From positions 1 through 16,172 of the forward strand of contig CALANW010000013.1 in the NCBI GenBank assembly GCA_937926145.1: a stretch of DNA of 16,172 nucleotides. The letters run 5' to 3'. The stretch comes from an uncultured Ruminococcus sp. GTDB taxonomy: Bacteria; Bacillota; Clostridia; Oscillospirales; Ruminococcaceae. Position numbers and translations under genes: made by a program. Shown piece after piece: positions 6,296 through 14,900 of the stretch; the stretch's first letter is position 1, and every line of letters starts with the position of its first letter. A model generated the notes under the pieces. The model searched no databases, was not told where the DNA came from, and saw only the letters and a list, made by a program, of their open reading frames with translations.

Positions 6296-8632
6296 TTAGA
6301 GTGCGATAGAAATCTTACCGTCGGAGTTAGCAGGAACTTCAACAGTCTTGCCGCCCGAAACAGTGATCTTGAACGGTGAAGCATTCTTTGTGAAGCTTAC
6401 ATCGATCGTGCCATTGTTGTTTACAGCTGTAAGTTCAAGAACCTTGTTGGAATCTGTATCGTAGATAGTGCAGGAAGCGGACTTGCCGTTTTCAAGCTCG
6501 TAAATAACGATCTCAGCATTGTTAAGATAATCGTATTCAAAGTTCTTCTCAAATGCACCGTAAGCAATGATGCTGTTAGGCTTTGCAAGGCAGGGGAGAG
6601 AGAAGTAGTCGAACTTTTCGTTGTAGTACTTTCCGCCCTCGTACTTCTTGCCGCTGATGATATCAGTCCAAACACCTGCAGGTACATAGAACTCTGCTGT
6701 GCCCTCTTCGTTGAATACGGGAGCAACGAGAACATTATCACCGAACATATACTGTCTGTCGAGGTAGAGGCAAGCAGCATCATCTGCATAGTCGATAACC
6801 ATTGCTCTCATCATAGGAACGCCGACAGTTGATGTCTTGTTAGCCTGTGCCCAGATATAAGGCATCATCTTACCCTTGAGCTTTGTGAAGAAGCGGAGAA
6901 CATCAACTGATTCTTCGTCAAAGAGCCAAGGCACTCTGTAAGAAGAGTTGCCGTGGAGTCTTGAATGTGAGGAGAACAAACCGAATGCTGCCCATCTCTT
7001 GTAGATATCAGGTGTTGCTGTTGCTTCAAATCCGCTCATATCGTGGCTGAAATAGCCAAAGCCCGAAGCGCAGAGTGACAAGCCGCCGCGGAGCGTTTCT
7101 GCCATTGAAGTGTATTCAGCAGAGCAGTCGCCGCCCCAGTGAACAGGGAACTTCTGACCGCCGACTGTTGCGGAACGTGCAAAGAGGCAAGCCTTGTTTT
7201 CACCGTAACATTCTTTAAGAACATTGAATACAGTCTTATTGTAAAGATATGTGTAATAGTTATGCATTGCGATAGGATCAGAACCATCGAAATACTTAAC
7301 GTTTGTCGGGATTCTCTCGCCAAAGTCGGTCTTGAAGCAGTCAACGCCCATTTCGCAGAGCTTTTTGAGCTTGCCTGCATACCACTTGCAAGCATCGGGA
7401 TTTGTAAAATCTACAATTGCCATACCCGGCTGCCACATATCGCACTGGAATACGCTGCCGTCAAGATTCTTGATGAAGTAACCATTTTCCTTGCCCTCTG
7501 CAAAAAGAGCGGAACGCTGTGCAATATAAGGATTGATCCAAACGCAGATCTCCAGTCCCTTTGCTTTAAGACGCTTGAGCATTGCAGCAGGATCGGGGAA
7601 CTGACGCTTGTCCCATTCAAAGTTACACCATTCAAATTCCTTCATCCAGAAGCAGTCAAAATGGAATACCTGAAGCGGGATATCTCTTTCAGCCATACCG
7701 TCGATAAAGGAAGTAACTGTTTCTTCATCGTACTTTGTTGTGAACGAAGTTGTGAGCCAAAGTCCGAATGTATAAGCAGGAGGAAGTGCAGGCTTACCTG
7801 TGAGTGTTGTGTAATTTGAGATAACTTCTTCGAGGTTTGCACCGCCGATAACGAAGTATTCAAGCTTTTCGCCCGGAACGGTAAAGGAAACCTTTGAAAC
7901 GGTATCGGAAGCAACTTCGTAAGAAACCTTATCGGAGGAATTTACGAAGATACCGTATCCTCTTGAAGAGATATAGAACGGAATGGACTTATAAGACTGG
8001 TCACTGCAAGTACCACCGTCAGAGTTCCATGTTTCAACGTTCTGACCATTCTTAACGAATGTTGTGAATTTTTCGCCAAAGCCGTAGATACATTCACCAA
8101 CGGAAAGCGTAAGCTGCTCACGGAGATAAGAATTACGATTATCGCGAGGATAAGACCAGAATGTATCGTCCTGTGTTGCTTCAAGTCTGCTGGAAACCTT
8201 GAACTGGCTTTCATTTACAACAGTTGTAGCTCTCCAAGCGCCGCCGGTGAGCTTCTTGTCCTTGTAGTAGAACTGAACATTCCAGCTATACTTTGAAATG
8301 TGTACCTTTGTATTGCCTGCAACGAGTTCAACAAAATCATCGCCGTCAACGATTTCGGGAGTAAAGCCCTGATCTTCATAAAGTTCAAACTTAGGTGCAT
8401 TGTCAAGTGTGCCCATATAGTGGTTTATGGAAACCTTGATAACATCTTTCTGTGTGCAGGAATAGGTGATATCGAGAACAGGTCCGCCGAGGGTCATACC
8501 TCTGTTCTGGATATAGTTTGTGGTCGCAAGGACATTTATAAAGTTTTTTCCTGTCTTGATCTCATAGGCCTGTGATGCATAGTTTACATCATAGCCTTTC
8601 TGATTAAGCCAAAAGCCGTCTGCAAATTTCAT
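6296..8632 (-). CDS. yicI: GH31 alpha-xylosidase, YicI type
   Basis: Removes alpha-linked xylose from the non-reducing end of xyloglucan oligosaccharides such as isoprimeverose. The 778-residue product is collinear with E. coli YicI (772 residues) from its first residues (MKFADGFWLNQKG) to the C-terminal beta domain. Long shared blocks include WLTTSFTTKYDEETV (292-306) and VFHFDCFWMK (322-331). The nucleophile is D436 in KTDFGERIP and the acid/base is D502 in HWGGDC, each 20 residues after D416 and D482 of YicI. It has no signal peptide, so it should act on imported oligosaccharides in the cytosol. AGGAGGA (8640-8646) precedes the ATG. It stands alone with its own promoter, operator and terminator; no transporter or regulator gene lies beside it. 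Other alpha-glucosidase activities of GH31 are less likely given the close YicI match. Confidence 0.93.
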   Translation of the reverse strand: MKFADGFWLNQKGYDVNYASQAYEIKTGKNFINVLATTNYIQNRGMTLGGPVLDITYSCTQKDVIKVSINHYMGTLDNAPKFELYEDQGFTPEIVDGDDFVELVAGNTKVHISKYSWNVQFYYKDKKLTGGAWRATTVVNESQFKVSSRLEATQDDTFWSYPRDNRNSYLREQLTLSVGECIYGFGEKFTTFVKNGQNVETWNSDGGTCSDQSYKSIPFYISSRGYGIFVNSSDKVSYEVASDTVSKVSFTVPGEKLEYFVIGGANLEEVISNYTTLTGKPALPPAYTFGLWLTTSFTTKYDEETVTSFIDGMAERDIPLQVFHFDCFWMKEFEWCNFEWDKRQFPDPAAMLKRLKAKGLEICVWINPYIAQRSALFAEGKENGYFIKNLDGSVFQCDMWQPGMAIVDFTNPDACKWYAGKLKKLCEMGVDCFKTDFGERIPTNVKYFDGSDPIAMHNYYTYLYNKTVFNVLKECYGENKACLFARSATVGGQKFPVHWGGDCSAEYTSMAETLRGGLSLCASGFGYFSHDMSGFEATATPDIYKRWAAFGLFSSHSRLHGNSSYRVPWLFDEESVDVLRFFTKLKGKMMPYIWAQANKTSTVGVPMMRAMVIDYADDAACLYLDRQYMFGDNVLVAPVFNEEGTAEFYVPAGVWTDIISGKKYEGGKYYNEKFDYFSLPCLAKPNSIIAYGAFEKNFEYDYLNNAEIVIYELENGKSASCTIYDTDSNKVLELTAVNNNGTIDVSFTKNASPFKITVSGGKTVEVPANSDGKISIAL

Positions 8633-8650
8633 GACAAAATCCTCCTCTTA

Positions 8651-8664
8651 TGTAATTGATTACA
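8651..8664. promoter_or_regulatory. LacI/CcpA-type operator over the alpha-xylosidase start
   Basis: TGTAATTGATTACA is an inverted repeat of TGTAAT and ATTACA with a TG centre. It fits the catabolite-responsive element pattern TGNAANCGNTTNCA except for one central base, and also the general LacI-family operator pattern. It directly abuts the -10 box of the minus-strand promoter and covers the expected start of transcription, where a bound repressor would block initiation. Whether CcpA or a sugar-specific LacI-type repressor binds cannot be told from the site alone. Confidence 0.65.
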
Positions 8665-8692
8665 TTGTACAACATACACATAAAAAATGCAA
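8664..8692 (-). promoter_or_regulatory. sigma-A promoter of the alpha-xylosidase gene
   Basis: On the minus strand TTGCAT (-35, 8687-8692) is followed by exactly 17 bp and TACAAT (-10, 8664-8669). The expected start near 8657 falls inside the 14-bp operator. The leader is about 25 nt and contains the strong AGGAGGA box. Confidence 0.78.
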
Positions 8693-8718
8693 GGGGTTTT
8701 CAAAATTTTATTTTTTGT

Positions 8719-8750
8719 TCATATCTTTTGCTTCTATATAAGCATACAAG
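8719..8750 (+). promoter_or_regulatory. possible sigma-E (mother-cell) promoter of sipL-spoIVA
   Basis: CATACAAG (8743-8750) resembles the sigma-E -10 box CATACAMT, and TCATATC (8719-8725) resembles its -35 box. The spacer is 17 bp, longer than the usual 14-15, so the call is weak. sipL and spoIVA are sigma-E genes in studied spore formers, and no sigma-A promoter is evident here. The rest of the 230-bp divergent gap (8633-8862) holds the alpha-xylosidase control region, a weak GCTTTG/CAAAGC hairpin (8757-8780) and a small GTTTT/AAAAC hairpin (8831-8847) just before the ribosome binding site. Confidence 0.35.
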
Positions 8751-8862
8751 CCTTTAGCTTTGAATATTATTGAACAAAGCAGATGATGATACAAAAATGC
8801 TCTTACCGAGAAATTTTTATCATTAAAATTGTTTTACCACGACAAAACAAGGAGGAAAACCT

Positions 8863-10404
8863 ATGGAACTTAAAATCAACAGGGAAGAGTTATGTTCGTC
8901 CGAATTGATCCTGAAAACCAAGCAGGAACAGTCGATAGAGCTTGACTATGTTCTTCCCGATTATTACCCCGAGATTTTCAAGATACTGAAATGTTTCACT
9001 TCGCCGAAGATAGCTTCATACAGCGTTTCGGGCAGCAAACTCACATACGAACTTTGCGTAAACATAAAGATAGCGTATAATGATGAAAACAGCTGCACTG
9101 TTCACGTTGTAGACCAGAAAATGATGTTTACGAAGTCAGTTGAACTCGGAAGATCGTGCAACGAATCCAAAGTTTGTATAAAGCCCAGCGTTGACTACAT
9201 CAACTGCCGTGCTGTAAATTCACGAAGACTCGACATCAGGGGAGCTGTTTCGACCGATATATGTGTCACCGACAGCAGCAGGCAGGAAGTTGTCTGTGAT
9301 GCTTACGGAATGGACATCGAACTTTGCAAAAAGCCGATAACTTACCCCGTGAACAAGCTTTATGCCGAAAAACAGATCAGCATAACTGATGATTTTGAAC
9401 TTGGCATTTCAAAACCAGCCATAAATGACATACTTTACTATGATGCATGTGTTTCTTCAACTGATAAAAAGATAATCGCAAATAAAATGGTCGCAAAAGG
9501 CGAGATATGCATAAATATGTTCTACACCTGCGATGAAGACAAAATCGAAACGCTCACGTTTACACTTCCATTCTCGCAGATAATCGATATCGAGGGTATT
9601 GATGACAGATTTGACTGCAATATTGAAGCAGAGATAATGAACTGCGAAATAATGCCCCGTTCGGACGGTGACGGAAACACCAAAGTCGTTGACTGCTCCA
9701 TTTCGATAATGATAAAATGCAATGCATACAGAATGGGAACGCTCGAACTCGTCTGTGACGAATATTCGACCTCTTTTGGAACTTCCGACCAAAGAGAAAC
9801 TATCCATTACGATACTATGCCGCAATGGATAAACACTGCATTTTCTGCAGGCTGTTCATTTGATACCGGTGAAAACAAAGTTGAACGTGTTTACGGTGTC
9901 ACAGCAAGTGTAAAGAATTGTCACTTTACAGCGAACAATGAGAGCAGTGAACTCACTGCAGACGGAACTATATGCTGTACACTCATTGCAAGTTCAGATG
10001 ACGGCAAAAGTATTTTTGCTGACAAGGAAGAAAACTTTACATACAGTATTCCCCTTGAAAACATCTCTGATGAAGCATATATCAGTATCAGCGTGATACC
10101 TACTTCCTGCTCATACAATATTTTATCTGAGGGAACTGTAGATGCAAAGGCAGAATTAAAGCTTTGCGGAAGTATTTGCTGTACCAAGACAGCGGAATGT
10201 ATCACCGATATTTATGCAGACGAAGATACTCCTATACAAAAGGACGAAAACTGTGCATTGAAACTTTACTTCTGCGAAAGCGGTGAAAGTCTTTGGGATA
10301 TTGCCAAGCGTTACCACTCTTCCGCAAAACTTATAATGGACGAAAACGACATAGAAGATGAGATGATCGGCAATGATATGATGCTGATAATTCCAATAAT
10401 GTAA
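8863..10404 (+). CDS. sipL: SpoIVA-interacting coat protein SipL (SPOCS repeats + LysM)
   Basis: A 513-residue spore-coat morphogenetic protein matching the SipL pattern. An N-terminal segment is followed by at least two DUF3794/SPOCS domains (about 165-295 and 325-450), and a C-terminal LysM (about 467-511) carries the signature SGESLWDIAKRYH. In C. difficile, SipL is the clostridial counterpart of SpoVID and binds SpoIVA through its LysM domain to anchor coat on the forespore membrane. The domain calls rest on general pattern and on the next gene being spoIVA, 15 nt downstream. AAGGAGG (8849-8855) lies 7 nt before the ATG. Oddly, the protein has 29 cysteines (5.7 percent), spread along its whole length, including CC pairs at 371-372 and 439-440. 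Expression should be in the mother cell. Confidence 0.88.
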   Translation: MELKINREELCSSELILKTKQEQSIELDYVLPDYYPEIFKILKCFTSPKIASYSVSGSKLTYELCVNIKIAYNDENSCTVHVVDQKMMFTKSVELGRSCNESKVCIKPSVDYINCRAVNSRRLDIRGAVSTDICVTDSSRQEVVCDAYGMDIELCKKPITYPVNKLYAEKQISITDDFELGISKPAINDILYYDACVSSTDKKIIANKMVAKGEICINMFYTCDEDKIETLTFTLPFSQIIDIEGIDDRFDCNIEAEIMNCEIMPRSDGDGNTKVVDCSISIMIKCNAYRMGTLELVCDEYSTSFGTSDQRETIHYDTMPQWINTAFSAGCSFDTGENKVERVYGVTASVKNCHFTANNESSELTADGTICCTLIASSDDGKSIFADKEENFTYSIPLENISDEAYISISVIPTSCSYNILSEGTVDAKAELKLCGSICCTKTAECITDIYADEDTPIQKDENCALKLYFCESGESLWDIAKRYHSSAKLIMDENDIEDEMIGNDMMLIIPIM

Positions 10405-10419
10405 AAGGGGTGTTCCGGA

Positions 10420-11898
10420 ATGGTCAATAATGATATTTATAGCAACATTGCCAAAAGAACTGACGGTGACATTTACATCGGTGTTGTCGGACCTGTCAGA
10501 ACGGGCAAATCAACTTTTATAAAAAAATTTATGGAATCGCTCGTTATTCCGAATATCACAAGCGAATTCCGCAAAGAACGTGCCATTGATGAACTTCCTC
10601 AATCAGCCGCAGGCAAGACCATAATGACAACCGAACCCAAATTCATTCCCGAAGAAGCGGTAGAAATAAAACTTTCGGACAATGCTGTTTTCAACGTCCG
10701 AATGATAGACTGCGTAGGCTATATCGTTCCTGCTGCGATAGGTTATATTGAGAACGAAGCCCCTCGAATGGTTATGACTCCATGGTTTGAGCAGGAAATA
10801 CCTTTCGCTATGGCAGCCGAGATTGGAACGCAGAAGGTCATCAAGGAACACTCGACAATAGGTCTTGTTGTTACAACAGACGGCAGTATCACCGACATCC
10901 CCCGTGATGAATATTGTGATGCCGAAGAACGCGTAATAAATGAACTTACTGAGATCAATAAACCGTTCGTAATCGTTTTGAACTGTCTTGACCCGAAAAG
11001 CAGCAGCGCACAGCAGCTTGCATCGGAGCTTGAGGAAAAATATTCAACTCCAGTTATTCCCGTAAACTGTCTTGAGCTTGATGAGCAGGGGATAAGCGAT
11101 ATTTTAAGGCAGGTGCTTTACGCTTTCCCCGTTAAAGAAGTCAATATCACTATGCCGAAATGGATAACGGCGCTTGACAAAAATCATTGGCTCAAAAGCA
11201 GTGTTGTTTCCGCAATAAGAGCAGCTGCAGAAAACATCAGACATATTCGTGATATGACTAAGCTCACCGAGCGACTTTCGGACGGAGAATACATATCCGG
11301 TTCGCAGATATCGGAAATCGACCTTGGAAAGGGAAGTACAGGCATTAGGCTGGACTTTGACGGTGAGCTTTTCTACAAAATTCTCGGTGAAGAAACGGGC
11401 ATTGAGATAAAAAACGACAATGACCTTATGCCGCTTCTGAAAGACCTTATCGCTATGAAAAAGAAATATGAAAAAGTAGAAAATGCTTTGAATGAAGTTG
11501 AAGCAACGGGATATGGCATCGTTATGCCCGATATCGGCGATCTTTCACTCGAAGAACCCGAGATCGTTAAGCAGGGTGGAAAATACGGTGTTCGTCTAAA
11601 AGCTTCTGCGCCGTCAATTCACATGATGAAAGCTGATATCGTCACCGAAGTCAACCCGATAGTCGGTTCGGAAAAGCAGTCGGAAGAGTTGGTTATGTAT
11701 CTTATGAATGAATTCAATGATGACCCAACAAAAATTTGGAATTCCAACATCTTTGGCAAATCTCTGCACGACCTTGTTAATGAGGGTCTGCACAACAAAC
11801 TTTATAAGATGCCCGTTGACGCTCGGCTCAAACTTCAAGAAACGCTTGAACGTATCATCAACGAAGGCTGCGGAGGACTTATTTGCTTTATTCTCTGA
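10420..11898 (+). CDS. spoIVA: stage IV sporulation protein A, coat-basement ATPase
   Basis: SpoIVA polymerises on the outer forespore membrane upon ATP hydrolysis and forms the platform for the spore coat. The product is 492 residues, the same length as the B. subtilis protein. Its N-terminus (DIYSNIAKRTDGDIYIGVVG) and C-terminus (INEGCGGLICFIL) are near-identical in pattern to that protein. The Walker A motif GPVRTGKST has K30, the sensor threonines are T70 and T71 in MTTEPKF, and the Walker B aspartate is D97 in MIDCVGY; all are at the positions known in B. subtilis. It follows sipL by 15 nt, with AAGGGG (10405-10410) starting right after the sipL stop, so the two coat partners are made from one message. 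No spoVM-like micropeptide was noticed nearby. Confidence 0.97.
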   Translation: MVNNDIYSNIAKRTDGDIYIGVVGPVRTGKSTFIKKFMESLVIPNITSEFRKERAIDELPQSAAGKTIMTTEPKFIPEEAVEIKLSDNAVFNVRMIDCVGYIVPAAIGYIENEAPRMVMTPWFEQEIPFAMAAEIGTQKVIKEHSTIGLVVTTDGSITDIPRDEYCDAEERVINELTEINKPFVIVLNCLDPKSSSAQQLASELEEKYSTPVIPVNCLELDEQGISDILRQVLYAFPVKEVNITMPKWITALDKNHWLKSSVVSAIRAAAENIRHIRDMTKLTERLSDGEYISGSQISEIDLGKGSTGIRLDFDGELFYKILGEETGIEIKNDNDLMPLLKDLIAMKKKYEKVENALNEVEATGYGIVMPDIGDLSLEEPEIVKQGGKYGVRLKASAPSIHMMKADIVTEVNPIVGSEKQSEELVMYLMNEFNDDPTKIWNSNIFGKSLHDLVNEGLHNKLYKMPVDARLKLQETLERIINEGCGGLICFIL

Positions 11899-11924
11899 TT
11901 TCTTCCTTGTCTTTTGTCATAAAA

Positions 11925-11960
11925 ACAGCACCCTTGCAGGTTTAAATGCAAGGGTGCTGT
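11925..11960. terminator. bidirectional terminator between spoIVA and the large repeat protein
   Basis: A perfect 14-bp stem, ACAGCACCCTTGCA (11925-11938) with TGCAAGGGTGCTGT (11947-11960), has an 8-nt loop. The plus-strand tail is GCTTTTATTT. On the minus strand the stem runs into TTTTTATG. It can therefore end both the sipL-spoIVA transcript and the convergent transcript of the 1349-residue gene, whose stop codon is only 12 bp away. Confidence 0.92.
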
Positions 11961-11972
11961 GCTTTTATTTGG

Positions 11973-14900
11973 TTATGATAACTTGTTGCCGCATTCCGCG
12001 CAGAATTTAGCGTTTGGACTTGTTATTCTTGCGCCGCACTGGTCGCAGAAACGAGGCTTAGGTTCTTCGGAAGCAGGCTGTTCATCTGCTTTTTCTTCTA
12101 CAACTTCGTCAGCAGCAGGTGCTTCTTCCGTTTTTTCATCAGATTCGGTCTTTTCTTCAGCTGCTTCTGCTGTCGGTTCAGCGGTTTCAGTTTTAGGTGC
12201 AGGAGCTTCATTTACTGCTGCGTTTATAGCAGCAACAGGTATCTCCTGCGTTCTTTCCTTAACGGCATTTTCAAGAAGTTCCTTCATCTTTTCAGCAGAA
12301 CGCTGATCTCTTATGTAGTTTACAAGAGCAGTCATAGCCTTAGCTGTGCCGTCGATGGTATTCTTGTTTATTGCACAGTTGATCTCGTTGGTGTTGCCGT
12401 TTCTCTCGGTCACAACGATAGATGTGCTTACAAACGACTTCTTAGCCTGGAACGAAACGATATCGTCGATCTTAATACGATTGAACACGCCCTTGTTGAT
12501 GAAGTAGAAATACTCTGTTGTGAGAGCAAAACCGTTATCTCCCGAATTGTCATGGAGGAAGATAGGAAGCTCATATCTTCCGACGGAGATATAATTCTTG
12601 CAGGCTTCATCATACTTAGGATAGAAGAGGTTTGAAAGAGTAGGAACAAGGAAGTTTGCTGTTGAAACATTGAACTCATCGATCTTCTGCTTAAGGAACA
12701 TAATATATGTTCTCTGCTCGTTATTTTTGAGTTCCATAATATGTGATTCTATCATATCAAGATACTTGTTCTTGACTGTATCATCAAGAGCCATTGTTCT
12801 GAGACGAACAATAACATCAAGCGACTTCTTGGCACTGAGATTATTGATATTTCCGATAATATCGGTAACTTCCTTTTCGGCAAGGGAAGAAAGGCACTCA
12901 TCGACTTTAACGATGTACTTCGTTTTAAGTTCAAGAGGACATTTGTATTCCTCGATCTTTGATTTAACAGCGAGAAGTTCTTCCTTAGACATATTTTCAA
13001 CGCCGTCCATAAGCTTCTCAATGTTTTCAATGTGGAGTTCTTTTATTCTGTTTTCAAGCTGCTCAATACGCTCTGTCTTCTTATCCTCGTGGAAATCACC
13101 ATTCTTAATAGTATCAAGAGCATAAATTGCTTTATCCACATCAATTGTATTTATGTCGCCGATGATAGAATCAAGCTTTTCTGTTTCAAGAGCAGAGGCT
13201 CTTTCAGCTATCTTATTTACGCCTCGCTCAAAGTTTTCGAGTGTGACTTGGTTATCTGCAAGCTTATCGGAAAGATCGGACTTGAACTGTTCAAGCTCAC
13301 TTTCGGACATATTCTGAACTGTATCAAGAAGCTTGTTATATTCAGCATTTTTGATATTGTCGATACATTCATCGATCTTAGCATAATATTCATCGCTGAT
13401 TGCAACATATTCTTCGTTTTCAGCAATTTCACTTCTGAGCTTTTCAAGCTGTTCGATATCCATTTCGGAAATTCCCGAGCAGAGTTCATCAAGCTCTTCA
13501 CGGCGAAGTTCATCTTCACGTTCGGTTACCTTTTTGAGATAAACTGTTGTGATAGATTCATCGTAAGCACCGCTGAGAAGAACATCTTTGAGTTCATTCA
13601 AAGCGTCCTGATTCATAGAGAAGATATACTTGCAGCGTTCAGCAAGCTCAGAGTTCTTGAGTTCAGCCTCACGGCGATCAATTCTGTCAAAGCATTTATC
13701 CTTGAGTTCGCTGTTGTAATTCTTATCGGAAAAATTGATCTTGGAACGAAGCTCATCAAGCTGATCCTGTTCCATATTTTCGATATTTTCACACATTGAA
13801 TCAAGCTCTTCATCAATAAGGGTCTGTTCGCGCTGTGCGACCTTGACCATATAGGGAGCGATAAGTTCATCGCTGTAGCTTTTTTCACTGAGAACGGACT
13901 TAATGCTTTCGAGTTCTTCTTCTGTTGCAAAATCAACATTTTCAAACAGCTTTTCAACTTCGTGATGCTCATAATCAACGATAAGTCTGTCGATCTCTTC
14001 AATATATGAACTTGTATACTTTTCGGGGAACTTATCACTTGAAAGCTTAAGCTTTGCATCTGTGAGCATATCAAGCGAAAATTCGTCCATACCGCTGCAA
14101 ATAAGATCGATCTCAACCTTGATCTTATCATCTGCAAACTGCTCTATCTTGCGTGTATAGCTTTCAGCCATTACAGCAGGATATCTGCCCGAATTTACAC
14201 TCTGGAGCAAGGTAGATATCTCGGCAGTATCCATATCATCAAGCTTGGCAATTCTTCTGTCAAGCTCCTCTGTAAATGCGATATCAAGGTGATTGTTGAT
14301 ATCTGGAAGCTTTGCATTTATAACAGATTCAGCATAGCCGGATTTAAGGACATCGTCACGAAGCTTGATAGTTTCATCAGCATCAAGCGTCGGCAAACCA
14401 AGGCAAAGCTGATCGAGCATACTTTCCTCAACGCAGTTCATTGCCATCTTAACTTTGAGAAGATATTTTGACTTTGTAACATCGTCAATAGTAATACCTT
14501 CAATATGCTTTTTGAGCTGATCAAGCTCCTCTTTGTTGAGAGCTGAAAGGTTAATGCAAAGCGTCTGGAGTTCAAGCTCATTTGCAACTGCGCGCTTCAT
14601 AGCCTCGGGAGTGTCAAAAACAGTTCCGTTGAAGCTTCTGCTGCGAATGTCAGCATCTTTAATATATTCAGCAAGCTCGTCAATATAGCTTCTGTCCTCA
14701 AAGCCATACTTGACATTGACCTTTTCAAGTTCGTCCTTTATTATCTCAGCCTGCTTGATTCCTGACACAAAATTGCCATTTTCATCAAAAAGATCGGCAT
14801 TCAGATAGGAATCAAAAATAACGCGCTGAAGCGAAGCCTTATCTACAGGTGCAACATTCCAGAAATTTGCAAGCTTTTCGAGATTAGCTTCTTCCTCTGG

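Noticed and set aside
7139..7819. 226-codon open frame on the plus strand within the alpha-xylosidase gene
   Set aside because: It is antisense to the catalytic barrel of GH31, with no start signal or domain.
13032..13799. 255-codon open frame on the plus strand inside the large repeat gene
   Set aside because: It lies antisense to the clearly coding 51-residue repeats, and its hydrophobic, repeated look is the mirror of the repeat codons. No ribosome binding site or recognisable protein.
12729..14582. SMC-like or simple coiled-coil ATPase
   Set aside because: No Walker A or B motif is present at either end, and the strict 51-residue period with regular breaks is not a continuous heptad coiled coil.
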